DNA from: Candidatus Nanoarchaeia archaeon
Lineage (GTDB): Archaea; Nanobdellota; Nanobdellia; Woesearchaeales; SKIA01
Assembly: GCA_028279685.1 (NCBI GenBank)
Contig: JANQNG010000016.1
Span: 56,999 to 120,998, forward strand
Direction: 5' to 3'
DNA length: 64,000 nt
Shown: positions 48,826 through 59,352 of the stretch, piece by piece
Position numbering within the stretch: position 1 is the first letter of the stretch
How the letters are laid out: every line of letters starts with the position of its first letter
Made by a program: the position numbers and the translations under genes
The notes under the pieces: generated by a model
The model's input: only the letters and a program-made list of their open reading frames with translations
What the model was told of the DNA's origin: nothing
The model's database searches: none

Positions 48826-49313
48826 AAGAGAATTATGTCTTTTTTCTCCTCGATTCTCTCAAGAATAGCAAACTTTCCAATAATTTCTTTCTCGATCTCT
48901 TTAGCATTATTTGCTTTCTTCAGGAAGCTCAAAGCAAATTGACATGTTTCCTTAGCAACTCTTTTCATTTCTATCAGCGCTTTTGCAACATCATCAAAAT
49001 TCTGAAGTGACGTTACTGAAATAATAATATCGAATGAATCATCGTCAAATGGAATCTTTTCAGCAGATGCAACAAACAATCTCTTATTAATCAATGCCAG
49101 ATAGTTTTGCTTCAACAATTTTTCAGCAGGATCAATCCCATAATATTCGCAATCAAAATAATCCTTTGCAAACGCTGTGCCACAACCAACATCAAGCAAT
49201 TTCATACTATCATCTATCTTCAATCTCTTCTTGATAATCGCTAGTTTCTGTAGCTGTTCTTCTTTATGCAATGCATCATATGAAGAAGCAATAGTATTAT
49301 AGTATGTACCCAT
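48813..49313 (-). CDS. class I SAM-dependent methyltransferase
   Basis: KLLDVGCGTAFAKDYF...EKIPFDDDSFDIIISVTSLQNFDD. Confidence 0.9.
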   Translation of the reverse strand: MGTYYNTIASSYDALHKEEQLQKLAIIKKRLKIDDSMKLLDVGCGTAFAKDYFDCEYYGIDPAEKLLKQNYLALINKRLFVASAEKIPFDDDSFDIIISVTSLQNFDDVAKALIEMKRVAKETCQFALSFLKKANNAKEIEKEIIGKFAILERIEEKKDIILFCKK

Positions 49314-49449
49314 AAAAGAAGTATCTTCTTTTCATTAATAAATACTCGTGATTATTCCGAAAAATAAGAAGAAGCACATATGAAATGTCATCCCTTTTAC
49401 TAATAGTAAGAATAGTTAAATTTAAGTATAACTTATGTATAACTAACAT

Positions 49450-49656
49450 ATGGTTGATGTTAAAGTTAAAAAATGGGGTAATTCGATGGGCATCATAATC
49501 CCAAAAGAGCTTGTAAAAGAAAGAAATATTGAAGAAGGTGAAACAATTAGCATTTTAGTAAGCAAAAAAGCAGATTTTAGCAAAACCTTTGGAAAATTAA
49601 AATCAAACATTTCAGGCCAAGAATTCAAAGATCTCGTAAGAAAAGGATGGGACTAA
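49450..49656 (+). CDS. AbrB/MazE-type antitoxin
   Basis: VKVKKWGNSMGIIIPKELVKERNIEEGETI. Confidence 0.88.
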   Translation: MVDVKVKKWGNSMGIIIPKELVKERNIEEGETISILVSKKADFSKTFGKLKSNISGQEFKDLVRKGWD

Positions 49657-50018
49657 TGGAAAAAATCTATTTTCTTGATACTTATGCTATGTTTGAAATC
49701 ATTCTAGGTAATAAAAAGTACGCACCCTATGATTCTCAAAATGTATTAACAACCAAACTAAATCTTATGGAATTATTTTATGGTCTTTTAAGAAAATTTG
49801 GAGAAAAAATTGCAATATTTTTTTATGAGCAGTTCTCAGAATACACAATAAATTATGATGATGAATCAATACAAGAAGCATGCAAACTAAAACTTACAAA
49901 CAACAAGTTATCTTATGTTGATTGCATAGGATATGTATTAGCACAGAAAAACAAAGCGAAATTTCTTACAGGAGATAAAGCATTTAAGAATATGGACAAT
50001 GTTGAATATGTGAAGTAA
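49656..50018 (+). CDS. PIN-domain (VapC-like) toxin
   Basis: IYFLDTYAMFEI...NLMELFYGLL...LSYVDCIGYVLAQKNKAKFLTGDKAFKNM; start MEKIYF after the track's MGL. Confidence 0.85.
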   Translation: MEKIYFLDTYAMFEIILGNKKYAPYDSQNVLTTKLNLMELFYGLLRKFGEKIAIFFYEQFSEYTINYDDESIQEACKLKLTNNKLSYVDCIGYVLAQKNKAKFLTGDKAFKNMDNVEYVK

Positions 50019-50033
50019 ATACCGAATACTCCA

Positions 50034-50948
50034 TTACACAAACAAATAGTAGATCCCTGTAAGTTTCATCAAATCAACAAACCAGATTTTGAGCCATCCT
50101 AACAAAGGAATCTTGAATACGGCTTTTCCAATGACATATCGTTCAGAAATGTTGAATTCGTCCAAAACAGGAATATTATTTCTTATATCCTTCACAGAAT
50201 CTGGATTGTGATCTCCTTTTGTTTGGAATACATACTGCGAACCAGTATTTCTCTTTTCAACAACTCTGTGGATAATAGGATATTGTCTTCCTGATTGGAA
50301 CACAATAATATCTCCTACGGCAATATTTTCTGGTTTTGCGCCAAACAAAATAATAATATCTCCTTTATTGAATCCGTTATGCATTGGAAAATCTCGAAAC
50401 ATTGATTTTGTAATATTCTTTTCCTCATACCAAGCACCACAGACCCTCCAGTATTCATCGAATCCTCCTTTGTAGTCTGTTGGAAATTTGCCACAAATGG
50501 TCTCGTACAACATGATCTTTCCTAGCGAAGGATCATAATGTGTTGATAGTTTATGCTCCATACTCCCTGAGACAACAGCAACAATAGGCAATCCTGTGCC
50601 AAACATACCTCCTAATACAGGATAGACTACGAACTTGATAAGCACAAACGCAATAACTATGTTTGCAAGCCAACTCCATACACTATTATCTTCCCAGATA
50701 AAATACCATATTTTACCCAGCAATGTTTTGGGCTTCTTCTTTTCTTTTTTACTGAACGTAGTAAGCTTTTTCCCTTTTGGCTTTACTACCTTTTTTCTTC
50801 TCTCTTTCCTTGTCTCTTTGATAGGTTCTTCAGAGGCTCTTTCTTCAGATTCTTCTTGAGATGTTGTCTTCTCTTTATCCATAAGATCATAAGTTTTTGA
50901 AGGCTTATAAATCTTGTGGAGAAGAACAAACTTTAGTGTATTAAACAC
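50034..50948 (-). CDS. archaeal signal peptidase I
   Basis: VVSGSMEHKLSTHYDP...FNKGDIIILFGAKPENIAVGDIIVFQSGRQYPIIHRVVEK. Confidence 0.92.
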   Translation of the reverse strand: MFNTLKFVLLHKIYKPSKTYDLMDKEKTTSQEESEERASEEPIKETRKERRKKVVKPKGKKLTTFSKKEKKKPKTLLGKIWYFIWEDNSVWSWLANIVIAFVLIKFVVYPVLGGMFGTGLPIVAVVSGSMEHKLSTHYDPSLGKIMLYETICGKFPTDYKGGFDEYWRVCGAWYEEKNITKSMFRDFPMHNGFNKGDIIILFGAKPENIAVGDIIVFQSGRQYPIIHRVVEKRNTGSQYVFQTKGDHNPDSVKDIRNNIPVLDEFNISERYVIGKAVFKIPLLGWLKIWFVDLMKLTGIYYLFV

Positions 50949-50964
50949 TGACTATATACATCCT

Positions 50965-52041
50965 CTATTTTGGAGCCACACTTACTTTGTTCTCATTAGC
51001 GAAATTATGCTCAAGTATACGATAATGGCCTGTTCCATCAAGTCGAAAGAGATATACTCCTTGATTTCCTGTATAGACTATTGCATCATTGGATGGTACC
51101 CAGTCAAAATCCTTAATTGTGCCTTGAAGCTCCACTTGTACTGGTGACCAATCACCAATGGCTGCATAGTTTATCCTAGATGTTGATGAGCTCGTGGTAA
51201 ATGCATAATGAGAACGATCTGGAGAAACTAAGAGTTTGTTGATTTTACTAGAAACAACCTGAGTAAGATCTGCTAAAGTATCGGCAGAAAGATCTATTTT
51301 CTGAAGAAAAATACCATCATCATAACTTTTAAAGAGAAGCTCATCATCAGAAATCCAGTTCAAGTCAAGGTGTTCGTCCCATCCCGTTCTGAAAGGAAGT
51401 CTTTCGCATATACTAAAAGAACCAAGGTCTTCTAAATCTTTAATGACAATGTGTACTACTGTACCATAACTGTGTTGCACAAAAGCAATCAGAGAATCAT
51501 CAGGAGAAAAGACAGGATTATGGAAATATATTCTGTTTCCAGAGATAATCTTTTTTGATGTATCTAAAACAGTATCATAGTAATAAACTCCTGCAAAGTA
51601 TGCTCCATTGGCTAAGAATCTTCCCGAATGTGACCACCTGAAGTCATTTGCCCTTTCATATCCTCTAAAAGGAAGAGTTGCTTCTAAGATTCTTTCTTTG
51701 TTTATGATGGTTATATTGTCGTCTTCAGAATTATATGCCAGATATTCTCCATTAGGCGACCAAAGAAGGCTGCCAGAAGAGAAATCATCAATGAATTGTG
51801 CTATGTTTACACTGTCAGGATGAATTAAGAAGACAGAACTAGACTCAGGAGAAGAGCGCTTCGGTGCATAAGCAATCTTAAATGGAAGTTGGCTTATATC
51901 TTCTAAATCAACAATATCCCCTTCCGTAGGTCCTGTCGGATCTTCATCAGTACAGCTCGTTGAAAAATACGAAAACATTAATGCACCAACAATTAAAGAA
52001 GTGCTTATAATACGCTTCATAGTTTTTTTAAAAGATTTCAT
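50965..52041 (-). CDS. TolB-like beta-propeller lipoprotein
   Basis: Lipobox STSCTDED; repeats such as SSGSLLWSPNGEYLAYNSED, FHNPVFSPDDSLIAFV. Confidence 0.75.
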   Translation of the reverse strand: MKSFKKTMKRIISTSLIVGALMFSYFSTSCTDEDPTGPTEGDIVDLEDISQLPFKIAYAPKRSSPESSSVFLIHPDSVNIAQFIDDFSSGSLLWSPNGEYLAYNSEDDNITIINKERILEATLPFRGYERANDFRWSHSGRFLANGAYFAGVYYYDTVLDTSKKIISGNRIYFHNPVFSPDDSLIAFVQHSYGTVVHIVIKDLEDLGSFSICERLPFRTGWDEHLDLNWISDDELLFKSYDDGIFLQKIDLSADTLADLTQVVSSKINKLLVSPDRSHYAFTTSSSTSRINYAAIGDWSPVQVELQGTIKDFDWVPSNDAIVYTGNQGVYLFRLDGTGHYRILEHNFANENKVSVAPK

Positions 52042-52139
52042 TTTCTCTCAATATTGGAATTCACTCAGAATACTTAAATATCACTTTTTTTGCTTATACT
52101 GTCAAAAACCTTTATAATCTGTTCTAGATTCGTCAAATC

Positions 52140-53144
52140 ATGGTATTCTGCCCTAAATGCGGAAAGAAGAAGATTGTAGACGTGCTCTGCGAGGAATGCA
52201 TGAGAAAAGAGATTCCTCTGCTTGAATGCTTTAAAGAAATCGAGATAATCTTATGTAGTGAGAGCGACAGCATCAAAAAAGGAGGAAAATGGACACACTA
52301 CAATGATGTGTGGAAAGCAGTAGAAGCAGAGATTATCCGACACCTAAGATTTTCAGAAAATGCCGTAATCGATGAAATTACTATTAAGAACTTTCCTGTA
52401 GAAAGAAAGCCAGGATTACAGAGAGACCATGATGTGAACATTACTGTAAAAGGAAAAGCACATCCTGATATGGAATCGTTCTACAAAGAAGACGTTATGA
52501 TCCCTGTAAAAATACGCTGTACCATCAGTCCCAAATATGCAAAAAAAGGAACAGAATATTTCGAAGGAACACTGCAATTGAGGAATCCTTCTGATGAAGC
52601 AATTAACTTTATTGTTAAAGAAATAGATAAAAAGAAAAAAGACGGTGTTTTTCTTAACAAAATCGCCGATGTAAAAGGAGGTGTTGATTTCAGCATCACC
52701 AGTAATGAATACACTCAGCAACTAGCGCATGAAGTACATAAGCGTTTCGGAGGAGAAGTGAAAACTTCAGCAAAACTTTTCTCGAAAGATAAAAATACAC
52801 AAAAAGATCTGTATAGAGTCAATGCATTAATACGTTTGCCTTCGTTCAAGAAAGACGATATACTTTGGGTTAATAATAAGCTCATCAAAGTTCTGAAGTT
52901 CAAAGGAGATGATGTTTTTGGTAAAAATCTTCTCACTGGAAAAAATACAAGCACAAATTATCAACGGACTGACTTTTCAGTACTTGAACAATTCGAGACA
53001 ACTATTTCAAAGATCAAGCCACAGATAGAAATTCTCGATCCTGAAACATTCGACAGTGTCGACATTGCTAATCAGCATAGTGATCCTGATCCTACAAAGC
53101 CTGTAACGGTTGTGCAATTCTCAGGGAAATGGTATATGGTTTAG
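52140..53144 (+). CDS. nmd3: NMD3-family protein
   Basis: MVFCPKCGKKKIVDVLCEECMRKEIPLL; rest of protein consistent with archaeal Nmd3. Confidence 0.85.
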   Translation: MVFCPKCGKKKIVDVLCEECMRKEIPLLECFKEIEIILCSESDSIKKGGKWTHYNDVWKAVEAEIIRHLRFSENAVIDEITIKNFPVERKPGLQRDHDVNITVKGKAHPDMESFYKEDVMIPVKIRCTISPKYAKKGTEYFEGTLQLRNPSDEAINFIVKEIDKKKKDGVFLNKIADVKGGVDFSITSNEYTQQLAHEVHKRFGGEVKTSAKLFSKDKNTQKDLYRVNALIRLPSFKKDDILWVNNKLIKVLKFKGDDVFGKNLLTGKNTSTNYQRTDFSVLEQFETTISKIKPQIEILDPETFDSVDIANQHSDPDPTKPVTVVQFSGKWYMV

Positions 53145-53155
53145 TTTCTATTAAA

Positions 53156-53260
53156 GTGATTGACACTGCCTTGCAAAGTAATCCAATGCTACATCTGTTT
53201 GTTATAATTTTGAATAGCTTATAAAATTACAGAAGCGACACGAAGAGCAGTATCAATCAC
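53156..53260. repeat. palindromic-arm element E4
   Basis: 14-bp arms GTGATTGACACTGC/GCAGTATCAATCAC (one mismatch); core CTTGCAAAGTAATC...GAAGCGACACGAAGA. Confidence 0.7.
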
Positions 53261-53340
53261 ATGACGCTGATAAAAATACCTGTCTGCAGTACAGAAATGT
53301 TTAAATAATCCGCCCTCTCAAAGACACTTCGGGAGAGTGA

Positions 53341-54150
53341 ATGGAGCAAGCAAACAGTATTTTTGAAGTCCACGGGAATTCTGTATTAACTCGTAAGAAG
53401 TTCGTTGATGTCGAAGATAAACGAAAGAAGGTAGAAAATGTTATTGTATTAAGTCACTTTAGATTTCCCACAGTTAAAGAAATCACAGATATTTTTACCG
53501 ATACTAAAGAAAATATAGGTATAGTAACAGAAGATTATGGATTAGTTGCAATAAGAGATTGTCTTGATGGTATTCCTTTTTCTGCTGTTCAAGAGGTTAT
53601 AAGCAATTTTGTAGGAAATTCAGAGCATGAATCTTATATTAGAGTAGAATATGGTAATATACCTCACCGCATTATTACCGTTGCCAAAAAACATGGTACT
53701 ACTCGCGATCATAGTTGGTATAATACTGTTCTTGAAAGTTTTAGTGCGTATGGCTTTCCTGTTGGAAAATTCTTTGCGTATGATATTGGTGTAAACGGTC
53801 AAAAACTTGAAGATTACGCTATTATAAAAGATGATTTAAGAACCCTGTTTGATAAAATCGAAAGAGACTCTCAGGAAGAAGTTCCTCTCCACACTTACGA
53901 CTGGCTTGCCAGAACAAAAAAGATTGCTTTGCCAGATATTACAGAACAAATATTTGCATTGGTCTTGAATAACTGTGCTCAAACACTTGTTAAACTGAAA
54001 CAAAAAAAAGATCTCTTTGATGAGCCATTCTTTAATCAATTTAGTGTTGGAGAGTTAAGTGGAAGACAGAAATTTATGTATCCTGCCTACAATCTTGGTT
54101 CTGATGAAGAAGGGATACAGATGTATATTCCTAAAAAAAATATACACTAA
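53341..54150 (+). CDS. hypothetical protein
   Basis: 269-aa ORF. Confidence 0.65.
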   Translation: MEQANSIFEVHGNSVLTRKKFVDVEDKRKKVENVIVLSHFRFPTVKEITDIFTDTKENIGIVTEDYGLVAIRDCLDGIPFSAVQEVISNFVGNSEHESYIRVEYGNIPHRIITVAKKHGTTRDHSWYNTVLESFSAYGFPVGKFFAYDIGVNGQKLEDYAIIKDDLRTLFDKIERDSQEEVPLHTYDWLARTKKIALPDITEQIFALVLNNCAQTLVKLKQKKDLFDEPFFNQFSVGELSGRQKFMYPAYNLGSDEEGIQMYIPKKNIH

Positions 54151-54180
54151 TTCTCAATAATGAACTCCCCTGACTTAAAA

Positions 54181-54573
54181 TTACTTCAATTGTTCTTTTA
54201 TTTTTTTAACAATAGGACTAAACAACGATTTTGCAATCAAGATGGCTTCATTTGCTTCTTCAATTTTTGGTTTATACCCATAATAATTTATGTTGTGACG
54301 CAACCGTCTCATATTATCAATAAGGTTAAGAGGTCTTTTTGTGTCAATTTTTAAACTGAGTATTTCTTTAATAGGCATTACATGATCTTCAGATTTTATA
54401 CCTTTCTCTATAAGCAAAGCATCACCTAACATCCTAAATGACTCATATATGTTTCTTATTACCGTTGCAGATGAACCTTCAGAAACAGGAAGTGTCAAAG
54501 TAAATTTCATGTCTCTCTCAGCTGCTTGGATTATGCTTAATGCATTTTTCCGATCTGGCCTTTTGTATCTCAT
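54181..54573 (-). CDS. HEPN-domain (HepT-like) protein
   Basis: Helical protein with MRRLRHNINYYG; partner of the MNT gene. Confidence 0.7.
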   Translation of the reverse strand: MRYKRPDRKNALSIIQAAERDMKFTLTLPVSEGSSATVIRNIYESFRMLGDALLIEKGIKSEDHVMPIKEILSLKIDTKRPLNLIDNMRRLRHNINYYGYKPKIEEANEAILIAKSLFSPIVKKIKEQLK

Positions 54574-55307
54574 TGCCTAACCTCTAAAAATCCTTCTAAA
54601 ACAATACCATTGGCAATGTTTGAGAATAGGTTGATGTCCACTTTATTGCGGCTGAATACGTGTAGATTAACAACTACATCACTTCGATATCCAAAATTTG
54701 GAATTTTTCCAAGTTCAATTATGCGAAGCTCTTCGTTGTCTTCAATTTCTACTGCTATATCAACATCGCTTTGTTCATTGTCATCGCCTCTTCTATAGCT
54801 TCCAAAAAGAGATATTGCCTTGGCATTGCCAACAGTTCTTAGAATATGGTTCTTTAATCCACCATTATATGCTTCAAAAACCATAGATAGGTTAAAAGCC
54901 ACCTTTCTTGATTGGTTATAAGGATGTTCTTGATTACAGGTTATTCTCCATGCCTTTCCATATACTTTTTTTACTAAAAATTCTTCCTCTTCCATTATCC
55001 CAACTACAGTCTTTGCGGTGGTTTTAGCTATCTGAAGTTCTTCGGAAAGATCATTTAATCCAATTTCACGATTTGGATACGAGAAGAACCAGTATAACAT
55101 CTTCTGATACGCTTCGTTAATTTTAGGCAAATCCACACTTTCTAGTTTTTTACTCATCTGTATATTGGTAACATCCAGAACTATATAAACTTTTTGGTTA
55201 CCACTTGGAGTTGTTAGAAACCACATGAGCTTTTTTAAACCCATACCTCTTAAGACAACATTATAGAAGAAACCTGTGAAACCATGATGAAAGCTCTCCG
55301 ATATCAC
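54570..55307 (-). CDS. HTH plus MNT-type nucleotidyltransferase
   Basis: SLFGSYRRGDDNEQSDVDIAVEIED; N-terminal wHTH segment. Confidence 0.83.
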   Translation of the reverse strand: MISESFHHGFTGFFYNVVLRGMGLKKLMWFLTTPSGNQKVYIVLDVTNIQMSKKLESVDLPKINEAYQKMLYWFFSYPNREIGLNDLSEELQIAKTTAKTVVGIMEEEEFLVKKVYGKAWRITCNQEHPYNQSRKVAFNLSMVFEAYNGGLKNHILRTVGNAKAISLFGSYRRGDDNEQSDVDIAVEIEDNEELRIIELGKIPNFGYRSDVVVNLHVFSRNKVDINLFSNIANGIVLEGFLEVRQ

Positions 55308-55474
55308 ACACCAGTATATGGCCTCAACCTTTATGTTAGAGTATCTATTTGAGGAGGAGTTCGACCAAAGAAATCTACATCTAACCAGCTAAAATCAATA
55401 GTATCTGCTCCTCTGTGTATGAAGATAAGACTTGATTTCCAAACTTTTTTAAAGAAATAAGCACTTCAGCAAAT

Positions 55475-55819
55475 ATGCTTTTCGGTATACAATTATTGGG
55501 AATATTCTTTGTGTTAGTTATGATCTATTTTTCCTATCTCTTCTACAAGAAGAAAACCTACAATCTTAGGAGCTTATTGCTTTGGGTCGGTATCTGGATA
55601 GCATTCCTTATTCTTGTGATGTTCCCTACAGTGATTTATGGCATCATGAGTTCACTGCAGATTGAACGTACGGTTGACTTCTTTGCTGTTTCAGGATTGT
55701 TGGTTTTCGCTGTCATCCTCTTCTATCTGTATGGTATTGTAAAGAAAATTGAGACCAATATGGAAGATCTTGTCAGAAAAATAGCCATCAAGAAGGTTAA
55801 AAAAGGCAAGAAAAAATAG
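55475..55819 (+). CDS. DUF2304-like membrane protein
   Basis: Two TM segments with NLRSLLLWVGIWIAFLILVMFP. Confidence 0.75.
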   Translation: MLFGIQLLGIFFVLVMIYFSYLFYKKKTYNLRSLLLWVGIWIAFLILVMFPTVIYGIMSSLQIERTVDFFAVSGLLVFAVILFYLYGIVKKIETNMEDLVRKIAIKKVKKGKKK

Positions 55820-55916
55820 ATTTCTGTTAGGACATATGATTTCAATAACTTCCTTTGTTCTTTTTTTCTATATTGAAAATAAATTAATTCAATATCTATT
55901 AATGCTAAAGAACAGA

Positions 55917-58900
55917 CTAAACCATAGAAGAAACTTCAGCATATGCTTCTCTTAATTTGCTTTCTATGTGAAATTGGCTGTCTAATCCGTGTTTTGAGAA
56001 AACTAACCTTCTTAACTTAATTATTCTATTGTCATCAAAATAAGCAGGAATGTGTTTTTCACCAACCTTTTCAAACATTTCCTTAATTTTATCCGGCAGC
56101 TGATCATGAAGCACACCAGCATTGCAGAATATCATTTTTGGACTATGTTCATGAAGCCTGTCAGGAATATAAACTGCCTTTTCTGAATCTTTATCAGGTC
56201 TTCTTTTCGGAACTTGATAAGGCCTAATAACCTTCTTTTCCTCTCTTTCTTCCCTTATTATTAAATCCATCCCAGCTGTATTCCAGAACTCAAACGAATA
56301 AGGCCTTAAATGATCTCTGGTTCCTATTATCAAACTTCTGTAATGCTCTATTTCTCTTTCTTTTCTTTTCCTAAACTCTTCATTTCTTTCTGGCCATTCA
56401 ATAGTCGGCATATCTAAAGCAAGATTGATTAAAAGCATCTCATTCAAATAACCTGTGTGAGCATCAGGATATCTTGCGCCTTTACCTTCTCCTTTTCTCT
56501 TCTTAAGGTGTGTTGTTCCGTCAACAATAATTATATCTGGTTGTTCATTCATAATATCTCCAGATAAAGTCTTGAACAAATTTGGACTATTATACAAAGG
56601 ATTATTGTGGCATCCTGTCGATGGAACTTTTATTCCGTAAACAACTTCTAAACGATCACTATGCATAATATCTTCTTTCATTGCCAAAACAGGAACGACA
56701 CCATAACTCATGTTTGGAATGAGAATGGTTTTCAAAGATTTACTTCCCGTATTAAAAGCAGCTTCTGTAATAAAATTGCTAAGAAGCATTGCTTCATACG
56801 CAACTGCATATATTTCTGCATTTCCTAACTCAATTAAAAATTCTGGATCATCTTCGGAAAAAGTTTTATCAGTTATTACTGTAGAAGATAATTTTACGTA
56901 TTCATCCTCAGTTCTCTTATCTATTATTGAAATATTATCAGCAGATTCTACCAAATTCAAGAAAGATAAGTATTCAAGATCTTTATGAAGCTGGTTATTT
57001 CCATCAAATCCTCCTTGTTTTATCGAAGCAATTGTTTTCTCCCATTCTTCAATTGTTTCTTCCACATTATCAGATTCAGAAAGCCTCAGCATTAATGCAG
57101 AACTGAAATATCCTCCAGTAAATTCCATTAATTTAAGCATTTTTTCATGATCATGTTTTATTGGCTTCTTATCGAGATATGTTCTGAAGGAGTAAATGTT
57201 AGTAAACACCTCAGACTTATCATGAAACAAGACACTTAGAGAATTATAAATCTCATTAATACCATTACCTTCTTCTAGAGCAACATCAAATGATCTACGC
57301 ATTAAATCTTCGAGAAAATCTGCTCTTTTCAAATCACGAATATTTTTTTCATGATAGGGATAATATAAGAAACCAATCATTTCAGCAAAAAATTGTTTTC
57401 TCTCTTCCATATTTTCAAGTAATGTAAGGGAATGTAGTATGTTGTCTACATTTTCCTCTTCTATGAAATCTGAAAGGAAACTGTTTTTTTCTTGATAATC
57501 TGATAATTCAGTGTATGAGTTTATCTGAAATACATCACAAATAGTACATAGATTTGACTGCATTTTGGAAGAAGAAAATTTTAGAAGCGATAGAAGCTTA
57601 TCACTAACTTTGAGATTTTCCTGATTTTCATAAAACGCCTCTAAATCGTCTGTTTTTTCACTAAAGTAATCAAAAAGCCCTGGCGAAATATTGATTAATA
57701 TTGTTGACGGGAAGTTCGAAGCGAAAAAATCTGTATATTTATCTATTGTATCGAGCTCAAAATTCTTTATTATTTTTTCATGGGCTTCTTCGCTCAAAAT
57801 CCTAAAAGGATAATCTATAAGTTCATAATCTGATTCAAGATCGCTTCGTTTATAGTTTCTATTAGATTCTCCATCCATATTTATGACAGTTATTCCTTCA
57901 CAATAATTATTTCTAAAAGTGTTCTTGAATTTACTTAAAATATCCCTGTCCTTTCTCGGACGGATCTTCTCATAATATGATGATATCTCTTGAAAATTAT
58001 CAAAGATCTTAGAATAAAGTTGTGCAAGAAACTCAGTGTACTTTTCAAATGAATCAAGTTTTAGATGGTATATTGCCGATTTAACATAACCCGGATCAAA
58101 TTTTACAATGTGATTTATTAGCAAAAAATTAGATGGATTTCCGAATTTATCCAATTCATTTTCAAAGTCATCACCAAAAGCCAGAGTAAGCGTGTCAAGA
58201 TTAATGCTTAAGCTATCATCAACCCCCAGTCCTCCTTTTTCCCTAACCATTGGTTTGACTGTCTGAAATAAATGCTGTCCCCTTCTATTTTCATTTCTCC
58301 AAAATTCAAAATATTTTGAAGTAAAATAATTGTTTATTTCCTTAGCATTATGCGAATGGTGTGCCTTATTATGCATACCTATTAGCTCTTCATTGGATAA
58401 AAGCTCTTCAGGAATCATACTAATCCATAAATTAGTATAAAAATTCATGAAGAAATTTGCAAGAATAAAATTTTTTTCATCATCCCTTTCTAAATGTCTA
58501 TCAATAATATCATTCAATCCTTTATCTCCACAAACTATCTTTTGAATCTTTTCAACATTAATTCCTTCAGACATCCCTTTTTGAATTTCTTCGACCACCC
58601 CTTCTGAAAGCAAATATGCTATTCCTTCATCCAATAATTCCACCAGTTTTCTTTTAAATTCAATTCTTTTTCCTACAATCTCTTTGTTGCGTTCATATTC
58701 AACTAATTCAGTAGAAAACTTTGGCAAAGGAACCTTGTGAAGTGATTCGGGATGCATAGCAACTTGTATTTCACGAAGATTCGTTATATGATCAATTCCT
58801 GAAACTAAATCTTCATAATTATCCAAACGGCAATAAAAATTAATCAACTCAGATTGAAGACAATACTTGAAGTCAAGATATTCTACCTCTTTTTTATCCA

Positions 58901-59234
58901 TGTCTCTAAAAATAAAGCTTTTAATTATTTGATCAGCTTCTAGATTTGATATTGGATTCTTCACAATGAATTCTTGCAGTTCAGGATGATCAATACCAAC
59001 TATTGATTTCATACTCTCTTCATTATCATAAGATTGAAACAGTTTCTCCCAAAACTCTCCAGAAAAATAATTTTTGAATCTCATTATTCTTTCTAAGACA
59101 TCATTTCTAAGAAGATCAGAATAACGATATTCGTGATATTCATCAGCAAATGGAGATTTTTCTATCATTTCATCAAATAGACCAAGAAGAATACTATCTA
59201 ATCCCCTCATTTCTTTGTTTTCATCAAAATCCAT
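55917..59234 (-). CDS. large protein of unknown function (1105 aa)
   Basis: Single uninterrupted ORF; no family recognised. Confidence 0.85.
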   Translation of the reverse strand: MDFDENKEMRGLDSILLGLFDEMIEKSPFADEYHEYRYSDLLRNDVLERIMRFKNYFSGEFWEKLFQSYDNEESMKSIVGIDHPELQEFIVKNPISNLEADQIIKSFIFRDMDKKEVEYLDFKYCLQSELINFYCRLDNYEDLVSGIDHITNLREIQVAMHPESLHKVPLPKFSTELVEYERNKEIVGKRIEFKRKLVELLDEGIAYLLSEGVVEEIQKGMSEGINVEKIQKIVCGDKGLNDIIDRHLERDDEKNFILANFFMNFYTNLWISMIPEELLSNEELIGMHNKAHHSHNAKEINNYFTSKYFEFWRNENRRGQHLFQTVKPMVREKGGLGVDDSLSINLDTLTLAFGDDFENELDKFGNPSNFLLINHIVKFDPGYVKSAIYHLKLDSFEKYTEFLAQLYSKIFDNFQEISSYYEKIRPRKDRDILSKFKNTFRNNYCEGITVINMDGESNRNYKRSDLESDYELIDYPFRILSEEAHEKIIKNFELDTIDKYTDFFASNFPSTILINISPGLFDYFSEKTDDLEAFYENQENLKVSDKLLSLLKFSSSKMQSNLCTICDVFQINSYTELSDYQEKNSFLSDFIEEENVDNILHSLTLLENMEERKQFFAEMIGFLYYPYHEKNIRDLKRADFLEDLMRRSFDVALEEGNGINEIYNSLSVLFHDKSEVFTNIYSFRTYLDKKPIKHDHEKMLKLMEFTGGYFSSALMLRLSESDNVEETIEEWEKTIASIKQGGFDGNNQLHKDLEYLSFLNLVESADNISIIDKRTEDEYVKLSSTVITDKTFSEDDPEFLIELGNAEIYAVAYEAMLLSNFITEAAFNTGSKSLKTILIPNMSYGVVPVLAMKEDIMHSDRLEVVYGIKVPSTGCHNNPLYNSPNLFKTLSGDIMNEQPDIIIVDGTTHLKKRKGEGKGARYPDAHTGYLNEMLLINLALDMPTIEWPERNEEFRKRKEREIEHYRSLIIGTRDHLRPYSFEFWNTAGMDLIIREEREEKKVIRPYQVPKRRPDKDSEKAVYIPDRLHEHSPKMIFCNAGVLHDQLPDKIKEMFEKVGEKHIPAYFDDNRIIKLRRLVFSKHGLDSQFHIESKLREAYAEVSSMV

Positions 59235-59352
59235 GTTTCTGGCTGTTAAGAATTCTAAACAATATATAAAATTACTTCTCGAAAGTGAATAATTAATTAT
59301 TTTCTATATAGAAATAGTTTATTTAATATACTACAAGAACACCAACTGAAAG

